DNA from: Polysphondylium violaceum
Taxonomy: Eukaryota > Evosea > Eumycetozoa > Dictyosteliales > Dictyosteliaceae
Length of the DNA: 34,880 nt
Direction: 5' to 3'
NCBI GenBank assembly: GCA_000277445.1
Contig: AJWJ01000238.1
Location: 1-34,880 of the forward strand
Part shown: positions 19,404-30,299 of the stretch, one piece after another
Layout: each line of letters starts with the position of its first letter
Position numbering within the stretch: the first letter of the stretch is position 1
The notes under the pieces: generated by a model
Told to the model about the DNA's origin: nothing
What the model saw: the letters and a program-made list of their open reading frames with translations, nothing else
The model's database searches: none
Position numbers and translations under genes: made by a program

Positions 19404-20801
19404 TTATAAATCACGAACAAGTCTAATACCCCACATAATTGATCTGGATTGGGAAGAAAAGTAGGCATTTCTATAAGCAATACGAACATTAAAGAAATTA
19501 TAAGCCCAAGCTCCACCTTTTAATACACCAAAGTGACAAAGACCATCATTTTCTGGACCCCATCTCGTTTGATCTTTTGGAGCCATATTATAAGAATAAT
19601 GCCAGCAATCATCAACCCATTCTCTAGCATTGGCAATCATATCATAGATTTTAAAACCATTTGGTTTGTAACTACCAACCTTGGCTGTAAATGCAACACC
19701 ATCACTACAATTGAAGTTATCAAATGTAAAGTGATTTTGGTTTAATCCAGTTAAATCATACACGTTGGCATATTCACAAGCTTTTTCATTTGGTTCATTA
19801 CCCCAGATATAATTTTCTTGTTTTCCAGCTCTAGCGGTGTATTCCCATTCAGCTTCAGTGGCAAGTCTATATTTTTGGTTTGTTTTTTTAGATAACCATT
19901 TAGCATATTCTCTAGCATCTTCTCTTCTCACACAGACAACTGGTTGGTTAGGATCTTGATCAAAAGAGGTGTGTTCATAATTGTAAGTCTCTTTAAAGCT
20001 CAAAAGAGTAATGTTTTTCTCATTATTTTCCAAAATAATGCAACCAGAAGGTAATTGATAGCCGGTTTCTTTGACAAATTGTCTAAATGCACCCAAAGTG
20101 ATTTCATGTGCAGCCATAGCAAATGATTTTTTAATTTGTACAAGATGTCTTGGTTTTTCCCAACTAGCTACAAGATAAGTAATTCCCAAATTCTTTTCTT
20201 CTTCTTCAGTTCCACCCATAATAAATTGACCGGTGGGAATAACAACCACCTCTGGGCAATAATCTTCTTTACAATCTCTAAAAGTTTGAAGAGGGGTATT
20301 TAATTGTTGATTTGAGGGTGGTGTAAGATTACAAGATTCCTCAACACTTGAAAATGGAGGATATGATTCACCGTTGATTGTGTTTCTCATTAATTCAACC
20401 ATTGTTCTCCATTCATTCATAAAGTGACCCAATCTAGCGCCTCTTTCCAAACTAAGTCTAAAGTTGTCAAAATCTGGTGAACTACATCTAGCACCTAAAA
20501 ATTTACTTTCTTCATCAAGCCATTGTAATTTTGGTTGAACTACATTGATCAAATATCTTTTGAATAGAGTCATAAATTGTTCTTTGGGTTTTAGGAAATT
20601 ATCAACTTTTTCTTTAAGGAAACATGTACGACTATTTAGTTTTTGAAAATTTTGGCCACATTCTTCTAAAGTTGTATATTTAAAAGAACCAACGATGGAA
20701 GTTAAATCAGCAACAGTTTCCTCTCTTGACAAAGCATTTGTAGTGGAGACAAAAGATAAACATATAAAAACAATTCCGATTAATATTAAAAAAGATTTCA
20801 T
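19404..20801 (-). CDS. Secreted formylglycine-generating-enzyme-like (SUMF1-fold) protein
   Basis: Single exon, 465 residues from the chosen start at 20801, which places the signal peptide MKSFLILIGIVFICLSF at the N-terminus; an in-frame ATG nine codons upstream is less likely. The first 180 residues are a helical, Cys-containing region of unknown role. From about residue 183 a complete FGE-sulfatase domain follows: VVVIPTGQFIMGG, EKPRHLVQIKKSF, HEITLGAFRQFVKETGY, QPVVCVRREDAREYAKWL, YRLATEAEWEYTARAG, SYKPNGFKIYDMIANAREW, LKGGAWAYNFFNVRIAYRN and WGIRLVRDL. The catalytic Cys pair that true FGE uses (in the GGS-x-Cys-x4-Cys region) is absent, so sulfatase activation by this protein is unlikely. 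It resembles bacterial FGE-fold proteins, and ancient acquisition from bacteria is possible but unproven. A ligand-binding or unrelated oxygen-dependent role is open. Confidence 0.88.
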   Translation of the reverse strand: MKSFLILIGIVFICLSFVSTTNALSREETVADLTSIVGSFKYTTLEECGQNFQKLNSRTCFLKEKVDNFLKPKEQFMTLFKRYLINVVQPKLQWLDEESKFLGARCSSPDFDNFRLSLERGARLGHFMNEWRTMVELMRNTINGESYPPFSSVEESCNLTPPSNQQLNTPLQTFRDCKEDYCPEVVVIPTGQFIMGGTEEEEKNLGITYLVASWEKPRHLVQIKKSFAMAAHEITLGAFRQFVKETGYQLPSGCIILENNEKNITLLSFKETYNYEHTSFDQDPNQPVVCVRREDAREYAKWLSKKTNQKYRLATEAEWEYTARAGKQENYIWGNEPNEKACEYANVYDLTGLNQNHFTFDNFNCSDGVAFTAKVGSYKPNGFKIYDMIANAREWVDDCWHYSYNMAPKDQTRWGPENDGLCHFGVLKGGAWAYNFFNVRIAYRNAYFSSQSRSIMWGIRLVRDL

Positions 20802-21383
20802 TTTATAGAAACAAACTAATATTGCCAAATTTTGTTTTTATAGGCTATATTAGAACTTTTATGTTTAAATAACCAAAGGTTTTTTGTTTAAATAAAAAAT
20901 ATATATTATATAATATATTAATTATAATAAAAAAAAAATACTATATAATGTTTTTTGATGTTAAAAATAGTCGAAGTTTTATCGTAAATCTATTTTTAGC
21001 TTTATTTATGAAATTGAATATCAAAGTTGGAAAATCAATGATGGTACACCATTTTTTTCGAATTGATATAATTGTAAATTCGAATATTATATAAATATAG
21101 AAATATTTTTTTTTATGACGATTTGGTTTTTCCACCATTGTTTCAAATCACCCCAGCAATCAAGTTGAATTACAAATTTTTTCATTGGATTAAATATATA
21201 TATTTTTATTTGACGTTCCCCAACCACAAAATAACCCCCACATATAATACATATAATTGAAATATGTCAACAAAAAAATTTTATAACCCCCTTTTTACAC
21301 TGCTGTAAATCTTTGTTGGGTATACTAAATTCTATTTTTTGTTTCCAAAGAATAAATTACAATTGTATTTTTTATTATTATTT
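20802..21383. other. Intergenic region, no credible gene
   Basis: A 582-bp AT-rich gap between the FGE-like start and the 3' end of the UBR gene. Both strands are open over 20941-21138 (a Lys/Ile/Phe-rich 65-residue frame on minus and a 48-residue one on plus), but composition is that of random AT-rich DNA and there are no supporting splice or family signals. C-runs (CCCCCACA near 21234 and CCCCC near 21287) are the only distinctive feature. Confidence 0.45.
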
Positions 21384-24300
21384 TTAGCTTAAATAATTTT
21401 GATAATATTTCTTTAAACCACGATAGCTGAGGAATTGATTTGATTGAAGATTTGGAGTGTATTTTCCATCTTGATCTAAATAAAGAAAAGTGACAACTTC
21501 AATTTCATAATCATCTTTGGCAATCACAGGAATATTTTTCCAAATATAATAACCAACTTGAGGTGATCTAGAAATACAGATATGCTAAAAATAGATTTAG
21601 TTTGAGAAAAAAGAAAAAGTATCTATATATAATAATTTTACTTACATTACAATCAACTAATTGAAAGTTTTTACAATGTAATTTACCACAAATTAAACAA
21701 ATAATTTCATTGATATCATCACAACTTGGACAAAGAGATTCTTTGAAATGAGTTTTAAAAAGATCTGTGAGTAAATTTGGAATATGAATAAATGATGAAA
21801 CTATTTGATAATCTGTTGGTATGATTGTGTCGTCAATAGAGTAGTGTTGGTCACAAAACTCTTTAAAGAGATCTTGATTAAAAAGTTGTTTAAACAATGA
21901 TTCAAAGTCATTGATTTCAATGCCACCCAATAGTTTCCCCAACACCTTTTTAACCAATAATGTGAAATGAGTTAATTCTTCGAGTTCCATATTTGATTGT
22001 CTGTAAACAATGTCATGGAATAATGCAAGTTTTCTAAGGAATGGTAAAAACATGTTTTCAAATTGACTCTTTATCGAGTCTGTAAATGGAGTAGAGATAA
22101 GGTGATTGTAAAAAGACACCAAAGTACTATGATCATAGCCATGGTCATAGCCTGTACTGTTGTAGTGGTGGATAAATATATTAAACAATTGGTGCTCAAC
22201 ACTACTTTTGAGAGATGCCAATGAAAAGTGATCTTTACAACTATAGCCTTCAAATGAAAATACTTGGAATGGGTCACTCTTAAAGTAATTGAATGGGTCT
22301 GTTTCTTTGATGTTTAGTTTATCATTTACAGAAGAGAGCATCAAAGCCGAGTAGAGCGAATAGGTAGTGGACATTTCCTTTTTGAATGCATTGGATGTCA
22401 TGGCAAAATAGGGTTTGTCATTTGGATCATTTGGATCGCAATAGATGCCAGTCTTTCTGGATTTCAATTCGAGTATTTCAATATTGTGAATCAAGAATCT
22501 CCATATATATCTTTCAGCCACAGCGGGTACCATTGTAGGAGTTGGTCTCAAGAGTGAATTGTAAAATAATGTTACATCTTTTCCAATATTTTTGGCGGCA
22601 TAATCTATTGGAAGTAAAATATTAGAGGGGGTAAAGCAGAGGGGACAAAGTTTTTGTGTTTTGACGTCATAGCATTTCCAGTGTACATTGTGGTAACACG
22701 AAGAGATGTAATTGGAGGGATCTTTAAAGAATTTCTGAGGAAAACTTGTGAAGTCTTCCAATTCATCTGGATATTCTGCGAAAAAGTTTGGTTCTTTGGC
22801 AAGGTGGAGTTGAGAAGAGATATGTTTTCTATATTGTTTTCTAATGTCTTCATTTTTTAAAATGGATTCACATTGTCTGACCTGCATAGTTTTTAATAGA
22901 CTTGAATTGAAATTGTAGGCCAAAGCGTATAAAGTACCATCCTTTGGATGATTGGAATGGCAAATGACACAATTATCTCGTTTGGTATCTTTTAAATCTG
23001 GTGAAATGGTATGTTGTTGTCGATCTTCTTTAGAATCTTTGTCTAGAGTATTATCATCAGTGTGTATTAAATCTGATGAATCGAAATCTTTATCATCCTC
23101 TTCATCCTCTTGATAATCATCATCATCTTCATCATCATCTTGACCACCATAATTTTGCAAGAATAACTTTTGTTGTTCCTTCATTTTTTCCACAAGTTCC
23201 TGTTGTTTTTGTTGAATGGTTTTCTTTTGATCTTGATTTGTAGTACTATGACTGCTGGGTAAGGGATCTTGAATATCTTGACATAGATCTATATTATTTT
23301 GACTAAATAATTTTGTAAAGACTGGCTTATTAAACTCCAACAACCAATTGAAAATATAGGTCATTAGTTCCCTTTTATCATAATTTAAATCTGAATCATT
23401 GATTGATTTCCACAAGGTGAAAAATAACTCCAAAGCAGATGTTTTTGATTCCTCGAGCTTGTCGGGTAAAAAGCTTGCTAAATCATAGTATTTGATTAAA
23501 CTAATGATGGTCAATGAACCAAATTGATTAAAACCTTGGTAAAACTCTCTTTGTGACGTCTCTAGTTCAAAGTACTCTTGAATAGAGAGGTTCAATTGTT
23601 GTTTGGTAGAGTCTGGCAATTGAGGATAAGTGGTTGAATTGAAAACTTGAATCGATCTCACAAACAAATGCATAATCTCTTGAGTGGTTACATTTGGCTT
23701 GGGGTCGATAAAATATTGGACCAACAAGAAAAAGAGACTGGGATCGTTGTAGACTTGATTCAACGCAGCAAAAGATGGTTTGAGTGGCACAATGGCGAGA
23801 TAAGGTAATTTAAAAGTAGACTCTTTGTCACTAGGTTTAAATTTTAACCACATGGATTGGAGTTTATCCAAATTGGTGATTCTGAGAGAGTCGGTGAAAT
23901 AGGCATAATAGGGGTCATATTCTTGGAGAAAGATGGATTTGGTGTCCTTGATGGCCAACAACTCGGTAACGACTTTATTGTACTCTGACAATTGCAAATC
24001 TGGATACAACTTTGAAATGCCAGCGATATCATCTTTTTCAACCGTGTCTGTCAAGTAGGCATGCACCAAATGGTATCTGAGCATTTGAGCAGATGGTTTG
24101 AATTCAGGACGAGTCTCTAATGTGGCGATTAGAGGTCTGAGGAATGTCTCGTCAATGTTTCTTGAACTCAATGGGTAAAACATCTTTTTATATGCATGTA
24201 AAAACATCTTGGGTCCCAAACTAATCAAGGCCACCTGAAGAAATCCGTAATCAAACAATTTGGTCAACGAGGAGAATTTACTAATCAACTCGTTAGACTC

Positions 24301-26139
24301 TATATTGTAGAGTTCGTGGTGTCTTTGCACTGAAAACACGACAATGTCTGCCATGATCAACACCATTTCTCTGTTGTCAAATGGTAAAGTTTCTTGAGAT
24401 GGAACAATCGGTTGATCCTGGCCTTCGACAAGCAACACAACCAACATTCTATACAATGGCATTGTGTAGGAATAAACTGGCAAGGAACTGGAAAAATTGT
24501 CGAGAAAAGAATCCATGTCAAACAATGATGGTTGGTTGTCATTCAAAGACAATACTCGTGTGGTTTTGATGGCGTTGACAACTAATTTCAACAATCTATT
24601 CTTGGACGAAGGACAGTATCTGATGAGATTCTTGAGGATTTCGATACTCTTCAACTCAATTTCTCCGAGGAATATAAAGCTTTGGCCGCCAACATTGGCA
24701 AAAGCGTTGGTGATTGAGTGGCATTTTACCAACAACTGGATCCAGAGCTCCACTAATCCCAAATCATCATTGTTGAGAAATACCTCTGCCACGCTTTTAT
24801 TCTCTCTGATTAGTGTCGACACTGCGGCGATATTGGGGTTCAACAAAAAGGTCTTGCTCTCGGGCACAGAGGTCAGAGCTCGAGAATCCAGTATAATGTC
24901 GACGGTTTGATTGAGAATGGAGAATAAATTTCGAATATAGTTTTTAGAAGGGACAGAGGCCGATGCAAAAGGTACCATGGTGGGACCGAGTCCATAGTAG
25001 AAAGAGTATACACTCTGGATAAAGTGAATGGAAAATGAGTGATCGAAATCGAGTAGGTAATTTTTGGAGTAGAGGAGTTGAAACAACATGGACTTGAAGA
25101 GCTGACAATGGTCAATCAAGACAACGATAAAGTGTTTAAAATAGGTGATGAGGAAAGCTTCATTGTCAAACAAAAATGATAGAAACGAGGTGGCAGTGAC
25201 GTCGTTGGAGGGACTTGAGCAATCTTGATTGATAAATTCCCTGAATGTCGATATCTTGGTGTTGGTAATCACCTCTGCTATAATATAGATCACCTGACTA
25301 GATTTAGTGGACAAGTTGACCAACCATTCCGTCAAATCTTTGACAAATGGTGCAAACGATTGCTTTCTCTCTGACAAATGTTTATTGACTAATCTGTCAA
25401 TCTCTTGTTCATCGACTTGAAACAAATGAAGACTGTCATGATTCATGGCATCGTTGACGGCATTGTGTATATTATTGTGTCCATTGAGAATATCATTGAA
25501 TATGTCTCTCAACTCTCTCTGTGTGTCATCGCCGGCGTCCTCATCATCATAATCATCATCGTCATCAACATCAACGGTGGTGTCATCGATCACCACATCG
25601 TCATCTATATTTACAATGGCATGCTGTCTAATGTGTGTGAATATAAATACAAAGAAATCTGTCAAACGCTGATACAAGTCCCCAGGTATATTAAAATAAA
25701 CTTCGTCTCTGGATTGCTCGTTTGCATTGTTGTGGTCTTTGCAGAATGACGTCTCTTTGATTGAATTCCTATTACCGCAATCACACGAGTATCCATAACT
25801 CTTTTCTATGACGAATCTGTGATTATCCTTGATATGGTCACCCGCAAAAAAACATTTCATACAAAAACAGTGGTCTGACGTGATACCACAATCCAAACAA
25901 CATGATACAAGATTTTTGTGGATTCTAGATTCTAAAAATGTTTAAAATAGGTAGTTTGTGTATATATATATGTGTATGTGTGTTAACATGATAGTCTATT
26001 TATTTAAGCAATAAAGTCTATATTGACAAGATTTACCATATTGACATTTGAGTGTATTTGTTGATGGGTATTTATCGAGAAATTCTTCTACTGTGTATCC
26101 AACATAGTCTTTGAATACCTTATCTGGACTTATGGTCAT
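21384..26139 (-). CDS. UBR-box / RING E3 ubiquitin ligase (UBR1-3 family)
   Basis: Three exons: 26139-26037, 25931-21646 and 21584-21384, with introns of 105 and 61 nt; about 1529 residues. The UBR box (residues 32-102) is split by intron 1: CQYGESRIHKNLVSCCLDCG, then CFCMKCFFAGDHIKDNHRF, GYSCDCGNRNSIKETSFCKDH. A helical middle follows with an acidic insert (about 25520-25600) and a Gln/Lys coil plus acidic run (about 23060-23230). The RING-H2-type finger spans about residues 1020-1132 (CVICHSNH...SCYHNVHWKC...KLCPLC). The C-terminal autoinhibitory domain has SLCPSCDDINEIICLICGKLHC and the final exon GYYIWKNIPVIAKDDYEIE...FLYLDQDG...FLSYRGLKKYY. The family adds ubiquitin to N-degron or other substrates. 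I see no ClpS-like domain. Two acidic N-degron-binding positions are changed (CDCGN for CDCGD), which fits UBR3 better than UBR1/2. Confidence 0.92.
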
Positions 26140-26308
26140 TTTTATATTTTACAACACTACAAACCCAACACACTAGTTATATACAGATAGTTACTAATTA
26201 TATTACTTTAATGATGATAATTTAAATTAAAAAGTTTTTTATTTTTTTTGTTTTTTTTCACATAAAGATCTTTTTTTAGGTTTTGCTTTGATTAGTGTAT
26301 ATATAATA
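26140..26308. promoter_or_regulatory. Bidirectional promoter between UBR ligase and SNAPIN genes
   Basis: Only 169 bp separates the divergent start codons of the UBR-type ligase (-) and the SNAPIN homologue (+). The segment is AT-rich with T-runs at about 26240-26260. Both transcripts must start within it, so it is a compact bidirectional promoter. No specific factor site was recognised. Confidence 0.6.
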
Positions 26309-26417
26309 ATGGAAGATAATACAATTAATAGTATTAGTAAAGATAAAAAGATAGAACAAGGTGAAGAGAACGAAGAAGATGAATCATTAAATAATGACGA
26401 GAATAATGAAAATATAG

Positions 26418-26465
<48 letters not shown>

Positions 26466-27006
26466 CGACTGATCAATTGAATCCTAAATCAATATTGGCA
26501 AATGGAATATACTTGTTACTTGCACCTGTAGTGAAAGAATGTGATAATAAGATTCAAGATGTATATAACTCTCAAAAGAATTTATCTGATCAAATAGATC
26601 ATCTTTCCATGGGTATGTGTGTTTAGATTAGTAACATCACAGTGTTAGCATTGGTTATAGATATAGACCACCTATAGATTACAATATTAATAATTAATAA
26701 TTACCACATCAATGATAATTAGAACTGGAAAACTTTAACTCACTTACACAAGTACCACCTTTATTACCACATATTCAAAAATTATTAAATGCTAGAGGAC
26801 GTTTATTAGCAGTGAATAGTAAATTGGCAATCATTATGAATAGATTAGATAAACTTTCAACACATATATTTCAACAACAACAACAACATCAACAACAATT
26901 ACAACAACAGCAACAACAACAACAACAAAAAGGCAATCTTTCAGATAGAATTTCATCTTTATTTAAAGGAAATAGTCCTGCTAAACCAGCAAATGTAACT
27001 CAATAA
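26309..27006 (+). CDS. snapin: SNAPIN homologue (BLOC-1 / BORC subunit)
   Basis: Exons 26309-26612 and 26723-27006 flank a 110-nt phase-1 intron; 195 residues (human SNAPIN has 136). After an acidic N-terminus and a run of about 17 Gln, ILANGIYLLLAPVVKECDNKI and SQKNLSDQIDHLSM align with the SNAPIN first coiled coil (LLEFLRPAVQQLD...SQVELREQID). After the intron, PHIQKLLNARGRLLAVNSKLAIIMNRLDKL matches the hallmark PYVKKLLNARRRVVLVN...RLRRL block. A second Gln/His-rich stretch and a Ser/Lys tail follow. SNAPIN belongs to BLOC-1 and BORC, which drive endosome-lysosome sorting and lysosome positioning. I start at the second in-frame ATG (26309); the one at 26288 adds seven residues and is possible. 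The extra length is all low-complexity. Confidence 0.82.
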
Positions 27007-27381
27007 TAAATAAATATAAATATATAAATATCATTAAATTATATCACGATGGTGTTTGATGATTCACTTTAACACGTCGTACCTTAAAGAAAATCACAAC
27101 TTTAGAATAAACCCAGCTTTGCCAAAGTATGCTCAATCATTCATTATTTATGAGCAAGCTTTGGAAAAGCCGAATAAATATCAAGATTTGGACTCAAATC
27201 ACCATGTTGCAGCTGCTCTAGACAAAGGCTTGTAATTATTCAAAGAAGGATCCACCAAAGCCTCTCCAAGTAGCTGTTTATTTATCAAAAAAAATAAAAA
27301 AAAAAACAAACGAAAATCTATTTTTTTTCAGAATTCATTTCAGTCGTCGCGTGTGTACGCAAATTGATCAAAATAACAAGA
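27007..27381. other. Intergenic region with GC-richer core and inverted repeat
   Basis: This gap between SNAPIN and the release-factor gene is not ordinary AT-rich spacer. Positions about 27059-27280 are GC-richer, contain an imperfect inverted repeat (CCAAAGTATGCTCA at 27122-27135 with TGAGCAAGCTTTGG at 27151-27164, extended by GCTTT/AAAGC), and a second complementary pair around CAAAGGCTTG (27223-27232) and CCAAAGCCTC (27256-27265). It also holds the small open frame listed separately. The final 100 bases look like the release-factor promoter and leader. Confidence 0.5.
27059..27235 (+). CDS. Possible 58-residue protein or gene fragment
   Basis: An open frame from ATG 27059 to TAA reads MIHFNTSYLKENHNFRINPALPKYAQSF...LEKPNKYQDLDSNHHVAAALDKGL. 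Codon use and amino-acid mix look like real dictyostelid coding sequence rather than translated spacer. The inverted repeat at 27116-27170 lies inside it. I know no family for it. It could be a free-standing small gene, a relic of a larger gene, or a structured RNA whose sequence happens to be open. The opposite strand also has a protein-like but interrupted reading. Confidence 0.3.
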   Translation: MIHFNTSYLKENHNFRINPALPKYAQSFIIYEQALEKPNKYQDLDSNHHVAAALDKGL

Positions 27382-28781
27382 ATGTTTAAATTATGTACAA
27401 GATTAACAAAACAACTAAATCCTATTAGTTATAATAGTAGTCATAACAGTATAAATAAATATATATATAGTAATAGTAGTCATTGCCTATTTACAAGATA
27501 CTATACCACAGAATATAATAAAAAAGAATGTAAGATTTGACCTGTCACACCACACACCAAATCAAAAAAAAACAAAATATTCATTGATTGATAATATATC
27601 TAGTATTTCATAAATCAACTGTACCTTTAAAGATTATAGATAGATTAGAAACAAAAACAAGTAAATTAAAAGAACTAAGAAACTATTTAGATTCAAATGT
27701 AAAGATTTAATATTAAATTTAGTGAATCAATTAAAGAGATGATATTAATATATATTATATCTATATATAGCAAGCAACATTACAACAAAATGAAATTAAA
27801 AGAATAACCAAAGAAATTAATGAGAGTGCAGAATCTGTAGATTATTTTGCAAGTTTAAAAGATAAATTAAATGAACGTATGGAATTAAATGAAATGTATT
27901 CAATGGAAACAGACGCTGAATCAAAATCAATGATTGGTGAAGATATTGTCAATTTAAATCAACAGGTCGAACAATTGGAAAAGAGTTTATTATTTAGTTT
28001 ATTGCCATCCAACAAGGATGACAATGGAAATGCAATTTTGGAAATTAGAGCAGGCACAGGTGGCTCAGAGGCACAGCTGTTTGCTTTGGATATATTTAAT
28101 ATGTATAGAGGATACGCCGAAAATAAGGGATGGGAGTTTGATCCAATGGACATGAGTTATACAGAGGTGGGTGGATGCAGAGATGCCTCTGCTTCCATTT
28201 CGGGTAGAGGTGTGTTTGGGTTTTTGAAATACGAGAGTGGCGTACACAGAGTGCAAAGAGTGCCAGACACCGAGACACAGGGTCGTGTGCACACCAGTAC
28301 CATCACAGTGGCCATTTTACCAGAGCCCAAGGAAGTCGATATCAATATCAAGGACAACGACCTTCGTATCGATGTCTATAGATCGTCTGGAAACGGTGGT
28401 CAATCGGTAAACACTACAGATTCAGCCGTAAGAATTACACACATTCCCACAGGCACCGTGGTGTGTATGCAAGATGAAAGATCGCAAATCCAAAACAGAA
28501 CAAAGGCCATGAAGGTCTTGAGAGCAAGATTGTATGAAGCCGAAAGAGTACGTTTACAAACCGAAAGAGACACCGACAGAAACTCTCAAATTGGTTCTGC
28601 AGCAAGATCAGAAAGAATCAGAACATACAACTATCCCCAAGACAGAGTCACCGACCACAGAGTCAACGTCACATCCAAAACCCTCCACACCATCATCACT
28701 GGTGAAGATTTGGATACCTTTATCGAAGAGATTTTAGTTAATTTCCAAACAAAAGAATTGGAAGAATTAAAGAATCAATAA
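27382..28781 (+). CDS. mtrf1: Mitochondrial class I peptide chain release factor (RF1 type)
   Basis: Exons 27382-27529, 27604-27698 and 27771-28781, with introns of 74 and 72 nt; 417 residues. The N-terminus [18 protein letters not shown] is basic, Ser/Asn-rich and without acidic residues, fitting a mitochondrial presequence. Domain 1 is a coiled helix pair (exons 2-3, [16 protein letters not shown], then [15 protein letters not shown]). The core has [46 protein letters not shown], the catalytic [17 protein letters not shown] with the GGQ that triggers ester hydrolysis, [16 protein letters not shown] and [14 protein letters not shown]. The stop-codon-reading PxT tripeptide is PDT where bacterial RF1 has PAT and mitochondrial relatives PKT. 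The [11 protein letters not shown] block and RF1-type anticodon region mark it as a UAA/UAG reader. Its stop lies 41 nt from the convergent kmo end. Confidence 0.93.
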
Positions 28782-28822
28782 ACTCACGAACATATATAAA
28801 AGTAATATCTTTTCTTTTCTAT

Positions 28823-30299
28823 TTATTTATTTAGTACTTGTGTGATCAATTTATCGGCCAAGGCTAAATCAATTTTTGAGATATCAAAATTGGCATCTTT
28901 AACAAGTTGATTCAAAATTTGTTGATTTAAAAGACCAATCTTTTGGGCATAGGCGTAAGGCTCGGTCGAGTAGGAAATCAACTCGTAACGAGATACAAAA
29001 CGATTTGGATAGGTTTGTTCCAAGAGATGTTCAACCTTTTTCTTAAACAAAAACATGGGATCACTTACAGAGTCTCTCATTTCGATAAAGTTTTCAATGG
29101 CCATTTCAGCAATAGCATCAGAGTTTGCTTTTCTGGCGTTTTGGTAGGCATTGTAGCACTCCCATAGAGTTTCGTTGCTCAGTTGGCTTGATTGACCACC
29201 TTTTGGAAAAGCCTTGTCAAAACAATTGACCAACTCTAATACATCTTCAAAGGCGGCGTTCATACCTTGTCCATAGAATGGTACGATGGCGTGGGCAGCA
29301 TCGCCGACCAATGTGCATTTGCCTTGATAGTTCCAAGGAGATGTTTTCACTGTGACCAAAGAGGATGTAGGATTACTGAAATAGTCGTCCAACAAGGTTG
29401 GCATCAATTTATAGGCATCGGCAAAGTATTGAGTAAAGAATTGGTGTACCTTTTCCTTGGAGTCCAATGATTTAAAACTCAATTCCCCGTCAAATGGGAA
29501 AAAGAGAGTGCATGTAAAACTACCATCAATGTTGGGCAAAGCAATCATCATAAAAGATCCTCTTGGCCAAATGTGGAGTGAGTTTTTATCCAATAGAAAA
29601 GCACCATTCTCTCCAGGTGGAATGCAAAGCTCCTTGTATCCATGCTCCAAATAAGATTGAGAGTAATTTTGTCTATCCAATTTAACCATACTATTTCTAA
29701 CTGCAGAGAAGGCACCATCACTAATTAGTGTATCAACTATGTTAGTATACATGTCATATATGTCGTAGACACCAATTATTATAACAGAATACGTACCAAC
29801 CAATAATGGTTGAAGTTGAATAGGTGGTTGATTGACCATCCTTATCCAAAATGTCATAGGTGCCTTGATTGATGTTGATGGATTTACATGTTTGATTATA
29901 GAGTATTTCAACGTTATCAAGTTTGGATGCATGTTCGCCCAACTTTTCATTCAATAACTGTCTAGAGACACTGTAGAGATGTTTCTTTGAATCTGAAGAA
30001 TATGGTTGGAATGTTTGGTTGCCTTCGATAGAATGGATCATTCTGCCTTTCATTGGAATGGCGATTTCCAAAATATCAGCTAAATGACCTGTCTCTCTAA
30101 GTGTTTTAATGCCACGATCAGAGAGAGCTAAATTAATTGATCTTGCTCTCTGTGCTGGATTTACCTCTAACGATCTCTTTTCATGCACTCTTACATTAAA
30201 TCCCTTTTTTCCCAATAAAAGTGCCAACACACTTCCTGCTAAACCTGATCCCATCAATGTAATCGTGTTGTTGCTGTTTATTGTAGTCGAAGACATCAT
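28823..30299 (-). CDS. kmo: Kynurenine 3-monooxygenase
   Basis: Two exons, 30299-29797 and 29720-28823, with a 76-nt phase-2 intron (GTACGT...ATTAG); 466 residues. The N-terminal FAD dinucleotide motif is LMGSGLAGSVLALLLGKKG, followed by the enzyme-specific QRARSINLALSDRGIKTL. The junction gives IIGCDGAFSAVRNSM, the family DG motif. Exon 2 continues with YKELCIPP, LHIWPRGSFMMIALPN, FTCTLFFPF, and the second FAD block CTLVGDAAHAIVPFYGQGMNAAFED. The enzyme hydroxylates L-kynurenine with NADPH and O2 in tryptophan breakdown. The C-terminal region (YNAYQNARKANSDAIAEM to the end) has no strong hydrophobic helix, unlike the membrane-anchored human enzyme (486 residues), so a soluble form is likely. 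A TTTCGCGAAA palindrome lies 181 nt upstream of the start. Confidence 0.95.

Noticed and set aside
20941-21138. 65-residue minus-strand open frame upstream of the FGE-like gene
   Set aside because: Both strands are open here, and the residues are Ile/Phe/Lys as expected for AT-rich spacer.
26418-26464. CAA tandem repeat as a microsatellite or mobile-element tail
   Set aside because: It is in frame and codes a Gln tract in the SNAPIN homologue, a normal feature of dictyostelid proteins.
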